NCBI GenBank assembly: GCA_000403945.1
Contig: APFI01000002.1
Span: 1-7,396 of the forward strand
Origin: Desulfovibrio sp. Dsv1
GTDB taxonomy: Bacteria > Desulfobacterota > Desulfovibrionia > Desulfovibrionales > Desulfovibrionaceae
Direction: 5' to 3'
DNA: 7,396 nt
Part shown: one piece after another, positions 1 to 5,740 of the stretch
How the letters are laid out: each line of letters begins with the position of its first letter
Position numbering within the stretch: the stretch's first letter is position 1
Position numbers and translations under genes: made by a program
The notes under the pieces: generated by a model
What the model was told of the DNA's origin: nothing
Seen by the model: the letters and a program-made list of their open reading frames with translations, nothing else
Database searches by the model: none

Positions 1-57
1 TTTGGCATTTTCCATGATTTTACTCGGAAGAGTCATCAGGGAATCATGAAATGACTT
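1..57. repeat. Nested imperfect stem-loop beside the IS1595 remnant
   Basis: Outer arms are CATTTTCCATGATT (6-19) and AATCATGAAATG (42-53), complementary except for two extra bases in the first arm. Nested inside is a small hairpin, ACTC (22-25) and GAGT (30-33) around a GGAA loop. It lies just past the reconstructed transposase stop (58-60), where the second terminal inverted repeat of the element would be expected. No copy of the GGGCTGTCC-type tip seen at 743 is present here. No U-rich tract follows on the minus strand, so it is not a standard terminator. Function unknown. Confidence 0.45.
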
Positions 58-704
58 CTAGTGGTTATCTTGTTTTACCCAATAAGTTAGCTTGGTTGGA
101 AGCTGTTTATGGTTGCCTCCATTGGAGCGCCATTCGCACTCCTTGAGGAACCAGTAAAAGTGTTCAGGCTTGATACCGTTAAAGCGGCGTGTCTTTGGGC
201 ATGATTCCAGAAATTTTCTATTCCATTGATATGATTATAGTGTTTCGCAAACTTCTGGGAATGATTGATGCGATGATGGAATCCGTTGATATCCAGGGCG
301 TTGCAAGCTGAAAACGTGTCCGTAACAGACCATACTGTCAGGCTCCACCCGCTCTCTGATGATAGGGAGAAGTGTTTCCGTACCGGCATCGGAATGATTG
401 CCGTACAGACTCTACCGTTTCTCTTCAGCAGACCAAAAACGGTTATTTTGCCGACAGCTCCCCGTCCTCGTTTACCTTTCCTGATTCCTCCAAAGTAACT
501 CTCATCAGCTTCTATCTCACCGGACAACCGATAACCGGGGAGAGGGGAAGCAATAAGACGACGCAAGCACATGAAACAGGATGCGGCTGTGTTGCGGGTT
601 ACTCCTGCCATCTCTCCGGCAGCCCTTGCCGTAGCGCCTGCCACAAAAAATGTTATGAGTTCGGTCTGTTGCCGATTATTTAGCCTGCCGCGCCTTTCAT
701 ACAT
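58..704 (-). pseudogene. IS1595-family (IS1016/ISXO2-like) transposase, frameshifted
   Basis: The N-terminal region (residues 1-50) has the helix-turn-helix-like pattern of IS1016-type transposases, with FVAGATARAAGEMAGVTRNT. The first catalytic Asp is in DESYFGG (D68), followed by KGKRGRGAVGK, VFGLLKR, a second Asp in VTD (D129), then NHINGIENFW. The usual Lys of the DDNK set appears as Gln in NHAQRH. Three indels are visible. One base is missing near 391, where the expected PDAGTETLLPIIRERVEPDS continues in another frame. One extra base near 323-326 restores the frame. One base is missing near 187, after which the expected C-terminus (IKPEHFYWFLKECEWRS, then GGNHKQL) lies in another frame and ends at a TAG at 58-60. 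The uncorrected frame stops at 87. Very probably inactive. Confidence 0.85.
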
Positions 705-743
705 GTCGTTATCCCGGCTCTTTTTTCTTAGCCAGGACAGCCC
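58..743 (-). mobile_element. Degenerate IS1595-family insertion sequence (one end visible)
   Basis: The element is recognised from its transposase (see the pseudogene entry). The upstream end is placed at 743, where the minus strand reads GGGCTGTCCTGGCTAAG about 39 bases before the transposase ATG, the usual spacing for a tip in this family. That tip lies two bases after the TAA of the short-chain dehydrogenase (746-748). No matching inverted repeat is found near 1-57, so the other end is lost, diverged or outside the window. No target duplication could be identified. Placing the end at 743 is an inference from one copy. Confidence 0.6.
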
Positions 744-745
744 TT

Positions 746-1576
746 TTATTTTTCAGGCTTCAACGGTCCATAGAAGTAGGATGCCGTAGCCCCGCCGTCG
801 ATCAGAAAATCCGCGCCGGTGATGAACGCGCCTCTGTTGCTCATGAGCAACTCTGCGACGTTGGCGATTTCATCAGCAGTTCCGGGGCGTCCGGCAGGGC
901 ATTTCGCAAACATGTTTCTGTAGAAATCCCCTCGCGGCCCGTTAAATTCATCGAGTGCCAGCGGCGTCACAATGATGCCGGGGGAAATGGAATTGATTCT
1001 TGCCCCCCTGTTTCCCCATTTGACCGCTTCCGCCATAACTCTTTTCACGTTGCAACGCTTTGCCATCTGATAGGCATGCAGCGTATCTCTGATATTTTTG
1101 GGCTGAAGGACTTCCAGGGCGAGCAGTTCTTCCGCGGGAGCCATCGCAAGCTGTTCGTCAAGTTCCATACCGAGGGCAGGCATTCTGTGTCCGGACTGGC
1201 TGGAAACAGTCACGCCGACACCGTCTTTGCCGATGACCTTGCCGATTTCCTCCAAGAGAACGGCGGTGCCATATAAATCCACTTTCAAAATGGTTTCAAT
1301 GGAGGCTTGGCTGGGAGAAACGCCTGCCGCATTGACGAGCATGGAAATCTCCCCGTACTGCTGCGCCGTATCTATCAATGCAAGGATTGACGTACGGGAA
1401 GACAAGTCCATTTCAACAGGGGTGGCAGTAAACCCCGCCCTGTTCATTGTGTCGGCTATTGCTTCCGCATTCTCCCTGCGCTTGTCGCCAATGACTATCT
1501 TCATTCCGTATCCCATCCGGCGGGCTATGGCCATACCGATCTGCCCTGCGCCGGTCAAAAGCATCACATTTTTCAT
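746..1576 (-). CDS. Short-chain dehydrogenase/reductase (SDR family), 276 aa
   Basis: A cytoplasmic NAD(P)-dependent oxidoreductase with a Rossmann fold. Visible motifs are the nucleotide-binding TGAGQIG (residues 8-14), an acidic residue at the end of the second strand (D31, followed by Lys-Arg-Arg, so the NAD or NADP preference is unclear), D57, NAAG (82-85) as a variant of NNAG, a catalytic Ser among SSQS (125-128), Y169-x3-K173 and SPGIIVTP (198-205). About 40 residues separate the Ser from the Tyr, well above the dozen or so of classical SDRs, so an extra lid or substrate loop lies at about 131-165. The C-terminus (GADFLIDGGATASYFYG) looks complete, so the adjacent IS did not truncate it. 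AGAGGG lies just upstream of the ATG. Its substrate cannot be told from sequence. It comes after a terminator-like hairpin, so it may be transcribed separately or by read-through. Confidence 0.9.
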   Translation of the reverse strand: MKNVMLLTGAGQIGMAIARRMGYGMKIVIGDKRRENAEAIADTMNRAGFTATPVEMDLSSRTSILALIDTAQQYGEISMLVNAAGVSPSQASIETILKVDLYGTAVLLEEIGKVIGKDGVGVTVSSQSGHRMPALGMELDEQLAMAPAEELLALEVLQPKNIRDTLHAYQMAKRCNVKRVMAEAVKWGNRGARINSISPGIIVTPLALDEFNGPRGDFYRNMFAKCPAGRPGTADEIANVAELLMSNRGAFITGADFLIDGGATASYFYGPLKPEK

Positions 1577-1605
1577 AGAAGCCCTCTTGATAATTCTCGA
1601 ATGAA

Positions 1606-1634
1606 TTAAAAATATCGCCTTTTCATGAAAGGCG
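1606..1634 (-). terminator. Rho-independent terminator after the aldo/keto reductase
   Basis: The palindromic segment CGCCTTTTCATGAAAGGCG (1616-1634) gives a 7-bp stem with a 5-base loop. On the minus strand it is followed by a T-rich run (ATATTTTTAA), the classical arrangement. It starts one base after the stop codon of the aldo/keto reductase (1636-1638) and leaves only about 30 bases before the SDR start at 1576. It probably ends or attenuates transcription of the upstream operon. I did not find a clear promoter for the SDR in the remaining gap. Confidence 0.75.
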
Positions 1635-1635
1635 G

Positions 1636-2598
1636 TTAAAAATATGTTTCATCCACGCTAAGTTGAGTCAGTGCGGCATTGATATCCGCGAGTTCTTCCC
1701 TGGAGAGCTCAACGAGCGCAGCCCCCAGGTTTTCTTCCAGGCGCTGCGGGTTTGTCGTACCGGGGATGGGGATGATGAAAGGCCGCTGTGCCAGTTCCCA
1801 GACAAGGACGATCTGGGCGGGCGTGGCATGTCTGCTTCCGGCCATGTCCCGGATAAGGTCCAGCAGGGCCTGATTGCGTTCCATAACCTCCGGCCTAAAT
1901 CTCCCCATGAAACCTCGAAAATCGCCTTCTCCGTATATGGTATCACGAGTGAAGCGCCCGCTCAGAAAACCGTTGCCCAGAGGACTGTAGGCGACAAAGG
2001 CGATATTCATGGCCGCGCACAGGTCGAACAATCCCTGTTCGGGTTCGCGCCACATCATGGAATACTGGTTTTCCACTGCGGCTAGTGGGCAGACGGCATG
2101 GGCGCGTTTCATATATTCCACAGGAGCGTTGGACAGCCCCCACCCCAGAATCTTGCCTTCCCGGATCAAGGTGTTTATGTTGTCCGCGACAACCTCCGGT
2201 TCCACATGAGGGTCTACCCTGTGCTGGTAATACAGGTCGATATGGTCGGTTCCAAGACGGCGCAGCGAACCTTCCACCTGTTGACGAATGGACGCGGGCT
2301 TGCTGTCCAGCAGATTGACCGGCTTTCCATCCTCGATGCGCTGCCCCACGATGCCAAATTTTGTTGCCAGCACAACCTGATCACGCATGGAAGAAAAAGC
2401 TTCGCCCAGTAGTTCTTCATTGGCTTCACCATAAACAACAGCGGTATCAAAGAAGGTACACCCCAAGTCCACGGCATGGTGGAGCAGTTTGACCATGGCT
2501 TCCCTGGGAGCAGGTTTGCCATAGGCGTGATTCATGCCCATACAGCCAAGTCCTATGGCGGAAACGGTCTGCCCGTTGCCTAATGTACGTTTTTTCAT
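1636..2598 (-). CDS. Aldo/keto reductase (YakC/AKR13-like), 320 aa
   Basis: A cytoplasmic NADPH-dependent carbonyl reductase with a TIM-barrel fold. The catalytic tetrad is visible: D51 and Y56 in FFDTAVVYGEANEELLGEA, K80 in LATKFG and H126 in DLYYQHRVDP. SN (156-157) in WGLSNA and the C-terminal cofactor motif IPIPGTTNPQRLEENLGAA (R286, E289, N290) complete the family pattern. Length and motif order match the group of AKRs with the opening SAIGLGCMGMNHAYG. The start is fixed by GGGAGG six to eleven bases before the ATG. It lies 15 bp after the FMN reductase-like gene, in the same operon, and is followed by a hairpin terminator. It is not closely related to the other aldo/keto reductase at 3954-4805, so the two are not a recent duplication. 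The natural substrate is unknown; aldehydes, ketones and quinone-like carbonyls are possible. Confidence 0.92.
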   Translation of the reverse strand: MKKRTLGNGQTVSAIGLGCMGMNHAYGKPAPREAMVKLLHHAVDLGCTFFDTAVVYGEANEELLGEAFSSMRDQVVLATKFGIVGQRIEDGKPVNLLDSKPASIRQQVEGSLRRLGTDHIDLYYQHRVDPHVEPEVVADNINTLIREGKILGWGLSNAPVEYMKRAHAVCPLAAVENQYSMMWREPEQGLFDLCAAMNIAFVAYSPLGNGFLSGRFTRDTIYGEGDFRGFMGRFRPEVMERNQALLDLIRDMAGSRHATPAQIVLVWELAQRPFIIPIPGTTNPQRLEENLGAALVELSREELADINAALTQLSVDETYF

Positions 2599-2613
2599 GT
2601 TTCCTCCCTGCCG

Positions 2614-3153
2614 TTATGCCTTGCGCCCCATGTCGTAGGCTTCCCGCATGGCAGGTTTGGATTCTATTTCTCCCGGCCCATATACACCTTTCCCATAGAT
2701 GACGCCGCGCTCGATGGAGCCCTCAAGGCATCTGGCCAGACCGCGAAAGCATTCAAGTGTACAATCCATGACGGTATCGCTTTCCTCTGCGGCGGTCATG
2801 ATGTAGTAGAATTCCTTGTTTTTGATTGTCAGCCATTGCGCTACGGTGCGGTCGATGAGCGCCTTCATCTGCGCGTCGATGGAATAGAAATAGACGGGAC
2901 TTGCCATAACAATCACATCTGTGGTGTTCATTTTGTCAAGAATATCGGCCATTTCATCCTTGAGGATGCAGATGCCGCCGCTTTTTTTGCAGTGATAGCA
3001 GGCCAGGCAATAACCGATTTTCCTGTCACGCAGAAAAACCGTTTCCACCTGATGGCCGCTTTCCTCCGCGCCGCGCGCAAAGGCGCGGCACAGTGCGGCG
3101 GAATTGCCGTTCTTGCGCGGGCTGCCCGCCAGAATGAGAATATGTTTGCTCAT
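2614..3153 (-). CDS. NADPH-dependent FMN reductase / flavodoxin-fold protein, 179 aa
   Basis: A probable cytoplasmic flavoprotein that moves electrons from NAD(P)H through FMN to quinones, flavins or other acceptors. The FMN phosphate-binding loop is GSPRKNGNS (10-18). The second flavin-contact loop is ASPVYFYSIDAQMKALIDR (84-102), typical of the FMN_red / WrbA-like multimeric flavodoxin group. Between them is a cysteine set, C49-x2-C52-x2-C55 plus C62, in CLACYHCKKSGGICILKDEM, a hallmark of the iron-sulfur-flavoprotein-like branch. Whether it holds a cluster or redox-active thiols cannot be told here. The start is clear: TAAGGAGGAAACCATG shows an ideal ribosome binding site that overlaps the stop codon of the upstream Tat flavodoxin, so the pair is translationally close and surely cotranscribed. 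Confidence 0.9.
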   Translation of the reverse strand: MSKHILILAGSPRKNGNSAALCRAFARGAEESGHQVETVFLRDRKIGYCLACYHCKKSGGICILKDEMADILDKMNTTDVIVMASPVYFYSIDAQMKALIDRTVAQWLTIKNKEFYYIMTAAEESDTVMDCTLECFRGLARCLEGSIERGVIYGKGVYGPGEIESKPAMREAYDMGRKA

Positions 3154-3163
3154 GGTTTCCTCC

Positions 3164-3868
3164 TTATTTTTTCAGTCCGATTTCCTTCAGCCATTCCGCC
3201 ACGCCGGACGGCGCGCGTTCCATACGGATCCGGGAAAGGGAGTAGCCGTCGCGTATCACGGTCGCGCCGGCTTGTTTGTCCTGTATAGTCTGGATGGTAC
3301 GGGAAAAGCCGCTGCCCCCGTGGGTGCAGAAGGGAATAAGTGTCTTGCCGGAGAAATCGTACTGTTCCAGAAACGTGTACAGAATCATCGGCATGTCGCC
3401 CCACCAGTTGGGATACCCGATAAAGATGGTATCGTAGGCCCCGGGGTTTTCGATCTTTCCTTCAATGGCCGGGCGGGCGTCCTGTTCCTGTTCTTCCTTG
3501 GCCAAATCGACAAGGGAACGATGGTCTGTGGGATACGGTTTCTGCGGCAGGATGCGGAATAGGTCGCCGCCTGTCATTTCCTGTATCAACTGCGCCACAT
3601 ACTGCGTATTCCCCAGCACTTTTCCGTTGATGACCACGGCGCTGTTGTCTTCCTCGCGTGTCATGTTGTTGGGATTGTCCGTTTCCGGCATGGAAAAATA
3701 GATGATGAGGGGCTTTTTCCCCGCTGCTTCCGCAGCATAAGCGGAAGCAGCCGCCAGCCTCGGCGCGAGTACGCTGAACGAAAGGCCAAAGGCGATCAGT
3801 TTCATGACTCCGCGCCTAGATATATTTGCGGACGGTAGATTGCCTGATTCATAATGACGGGATTTCAT
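3164..3868 (-). CDS. Tat-exported flavodoxin (Flavodoxin_4-like), 234 aa
   Basis: The N-terminus has a twin-arginine signal: SRRGVMK (17-23), a hydrophobic stretch LIAFGLSFSVLAPRLAAASA (24-43) and a likely cleavage after AYA (residue 45). The mature part shows a flavodoxin fold: LIIYFSMPETDNPNNM (54-69), GNTQYVAQLI (86-95), YDTIFIGYPNWWGDMPM (145-161) and IPFCTHGGSGFSRTI (178-192). These match the exported flavodoxins often found beside aldo/keto reductases. It should bind FMN and act in the periplasm or outside the membrane. The start is set at 3868 because GGAGG lies five bases upstream and the signal peptide begins there. The open frame continues upstream to 4042, but that stretch is the reductase gene read in another frame. 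It lies 85 bp after the DkgA-like gene and 10 bp before the FMN reductase-like gene. Confidence 0.9.
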   Translation of the reverse strand: MKSRHYESGNLPSANISRRGVMKLIAFGLSFSVLAPRLAAASAYAAEAAGKKPLIIYFSMPETDNPNNMTREEDNSAVVINGKVLGNTQYVAQLIQEMTGGDLFRILPQKPYPTDHRSLVDLAKEEQEQDARPAIEGKIENPGAYDTIFIGYPNWWGDMPMILYTFLEQYDFSGKTLIPFCTHGGSGFSRTIQTIQDKQAGATVIRDGYSLSRIRMERAPSGVAEWLKEIGLKK

Positions 3869-3880
3869 AATGCCTCCATA

Positions 3881-3894
3881 AGCGCTGAAGCGCT
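3881..3894. repeat. AGCGCT tandem dyad upstream of the Tat flavodoxin start
   Basis: Two copies of the self-complementary hexamer AGCGCT, separated by GA, lie immediately before the ribosome binding site of the flavodoxin gene. They could fold back in mRNA and partly hide the site, or be an operator half-site pair, or be chance. No U-run follows, so it is not a terminator. Low confidence on any function. Confidence 0.3.
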
Positions 3895-3953
3895 GTTCTG
3901 TGCTGTTCCTGATAGGGGACCTCCTCTGCTGTGGCAGTCTCCTTGGGGTTTTA

Positions 3954-4805
3954 TCAGTCGTGTATCCTGTATTTTTCCAGCAGCATCTCTCCCAGTCCCG
4001 GAGTTTCCGGATCGTGGGTTCCCCTGCCGGTGTCCAGTCCACGCAGTTCCTGCATTTCCCCTTCTGTCAGAGCAAAGTCAAAGATATCAATATTTCCTGC
4101 AATTCTGACCGGATTGGCTGATTTCGGCAGGACGATGATTCCGTCCTGAACCTCGAAGCGCAAAATAATCTGCCCGGCGTTTTTATGGTATTTTTGTGCT
4201 AGGGCACTGATGAGCGGATGCTCAAGCAGCTTTCTGTCTCCGTGGCCGAGAGGATACCATGCCTCCAGCACCACACCGCCCGCAGCAAGCAGATTTCGCA
4301 GTTCCCGCTGCTGGAAAAAAGGATTGCATTCCACCTGGTTGACGGCGGGCAATGTGGAGAACTGCGGAACAAACTTTTCCCACAGCCCCGGAGTCATGTT
4401 GCTGACGCCGATGGACCTCAGCTTTCCTTCCTTTTGCGCCTCCTCCAGCGCTTTCCATGCGCCCGGCACGTCACCGTAGGGCTGGTGGAGCAGGTAAAGG
4501 TCGATATAGTCCATGTTCAGCTTGCGGAGCGACGCCTCAATACCGGATCTGGCCACTTCATAGCCATAGTCCTGAATCCAGAGCTTGCTGGTCACGAAAA
4601 TGTCTTTTCGGGAAATGCCGCTATCCCGGACGGCGTTGCCCACTTCGGCTTCATTGAAGTAGGCGGCAGCTGTGTCAATGTGGCGGTATCCCGCGCACAG
4701 GGCTTCTTTGACGGCGTTATAGGTGGAACCGTCATTTGGAATCATGAATACCCCGAAACCAACAGTAGGGATAAGGTTGCCGTCGTTCAACAGAATGTTT
4801 TTCAT
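3954..4805 (-). CDS. Aldo/keto reductase (DkgA-like, AKR5-type), 283 aa
   Basis: A cytoplasmic NADPH-dependent reductase of the 2,5-diketo-D-gluconate reductase type; relatives reduce methylglyoxal and other small aldehydes and ketones. Catalytic tetrad: D44 and Y49 in YRHIDTAAAYFNEAEVG, K74 in VTSKLW and H107 in IDLYLLHQPYGD. Cofactor contacts are SIGVSN (131-136), QVECNPF (157-163) and the C-terminal LPKSANPVRIAGN (226-238). The start at 4805 gives the family-standard opening MKNILLNDGNLIPTVGFGVF. The site before it is GGGGG with an eight-base gap, which is only fair. The reading frame has no stop upstream for another 173 codons, because the remnant of the CMD gene runs into it in the same frame. 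A longer fused start at 5324 is formally possible but unlikely. It is probably the first intact gene of the operon that continues into the Tat flavodoxin. Confidence 0.92.
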   Translation of the reverse strand: MKNILLNDGNLIPTVGFGVFMIPNDGSTYNAVKEALCAGYRHIDTAAAYFNEAEVGNAVRDSGISRKDIFVTSKLWIQDYGYEVARSGIEASLRKLNMDYIDLYLLHQPYGDVPGAWKALEEAQKEGKLRSIGVSNMTPGLWEKFVPQFSTLPAVNQVECNPFFQQRELRNLLAAGGVVLEAWYPLGHGDRKLLEHPLISALAQKYHKNAGQIILRFEVQDGIIVLPKSANPVRIAGNIDIFDFALTEGEMQELRGLDTGRGTHDPETPGLGEMLLEKYRIHD

Positions 4806-4865
4806 CGTTGTCGCCCCCGATGACTGTATGGTGCGTGTGCCTGTTTGTCCGTATGCCGATCCGGA

Positions 4866-5466
4866 GTTGAACATGCTCAGCGTGGGCACGGTCCTGAAAC
4901 GCTTGTCGGATTTGGCGGCGTTCAGCGTATAGCCGCCACCGCTGAGAACGCAGTTGAGCTTCAGCCGGAAGGCTGCCAATGCGGAAAGCGTGGTCAGTTC
5001 TCTCTCCCGGGGACTGAGAACATCACGACTGAAGATGTCGCCGAAAAGATATTCTTTCAAAAAGGTGTCGATGACGGGCATAAATTCGTAGATTCGTCCG
5101 CTGGCGGGCCTGCCAATGACGGCAGTCTGATTTGCCGTGCCGATGTCGCGGATGTTCGCCTTATCGGGCAAGGGGGCGGCATCGCGGCCCACGTCATTGC
5201 GAATACCCTGAGCCTTGCGCGTATCAAGCAGGGCAATGAAGGTGTTCAGGCTCGTCAGACTGCGGGGGAACCCCCTGTAGGCGTACTTCTGGACACGGGC
5301 TTCCTTGCTCTCGTTGACCGTCATGCCGTTTTGCAGACCTTCCGCAAGAATGCCTTTCAGTTTTCTCGTATCGCCCGCCTTTCGCGGTAAAAGCAGCTAT
5401 GAGGATGATGTTTTGATGTTTGTCGCTCAATGCCGATATGGAGTGCGCATTTTCGGCATGTGTCAT
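4866..5466 (-). pseudogene. Carboxymuconolactone decarboxylase (CMD) family protein, broken
   Basis: Recognised from QKYAYRGFPRSLTSLNTF, DIGTANQTAVIG and FMPVIDTFLKEYLFGDIFSRDVLSPRERELTTLSALAA, which fit the CMD / AhpD-like helical family often encoded next to Tat flavodoxins and aldo/keto reductases. The N-terminal frame gives ISALSDKHQNIILIAAFTAKG. The expected continuation (DTRKLKGILAEGLQNGMTV) lies in another frame, and the break coincides with a GGCGGGCG tandem 4-base duplication near 5370. Removing one GGCG restores AAFTAKGDTRKL. Past SALAA, family-like PAEAQLRS, GGGYTLN and RQIRQAF appear in alternating frames, so at least two more shifts are likely. The 3' end is uncertain. Start 5466 (MTHAENAH) is favoured because a promoter-like pair lies just before it; 5514 is the alternative. 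Such proteins act on peroxides or small organic acids, but this copy is probably inactive. Confidence 0.78.
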
Positions 5467-5740
5467 CGCCTGAAAATCTATTGTTACAGTACAACATACG
5501 TCAAAAATAACCATGAATATCTTGTAAAATACTTAAATATTATTGCTGATGTGCATCAAAGCGTTTTCCTTTTGTTGATGACAAAATAAGATTTCTTCGG
5601 TCGTGAAACTATACATAATCTGAGCTATTCTTTGCCTATTTCGCTCTGGAGTGCTTGCTTTTTGAAAAAACTGAAAATAGATAAGAGGGAGACCCGCCAA
5701 ATGGGGCTTCCCGCCTATCTTTATAAAATGAGTCAACAGG
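5467..5740. other. Intergenic region between the AraC gene and the CMD pseudogene
   Basis: An AT-rich stretch with no convincing gene. A 67-codon open frame on the minus strand (5533-5736) has no ribosome binding site and no recognisable sequence. The region contains a short dyad, TGATGTGCATCA (5547-5558, 5-bp arms around TG), and the candidate promoter at 5475-5504. If the AraC protein once controlled the operon, its binding sites would be expected here. I could not identify the paired direct repeats typical of AraC-family operators. No good terminator follows the AraC stop. Confidence 0.5.
5475..5504 (-). promoter_or_regulatory. Candidate sigma-70 promoter before the CMD gene
   Basis: On the minus strand TTGACG (5504-5499) is followed after 18 bases by TAGATT (5480-5475). 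The -35 matches the consensus at five of six positions and the -10 at four of six. It lies just upstream of the ATG at 5466 and would leave a very short leader. Within the spacer is a partial dyad, TGTTGTACTGTAACA, which might bind a regulator. Not tested; short motifs of this quality occur by chance. Confidence 0.4.

Noticed and set aside
3869..4042. An N-terminal extension of the Tat flavodoxin gene to 4042
   Set aside because: The extension is the 3' part of the DkgA-like reductase in another frame, and the start at 3868 has a good ribosome site directly followed by the Tat signal.
4210..5390. Long plus-strand open frames opposite the reductase and CMD genes (for example 4218-4823 and 4845-5390)
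   Set aside because: They are antisense shadows of G+C-rich genes, without ribosome sites or recognisable domains.
5533..5736. A 67-codon minus-strand open frame after the AraC stop
   Set aside because: No ribosome binding site, no recognisable motifs, low-complexity AT-rich composition; best treated as intergenic.
5680..5740. Possible terminator after the AraC gene (repeated GGCGGG blocks)
   Set aside because: The GGCGGG copies are direct rather than inverted repeats, and I found no stable stem followed by a T-run.
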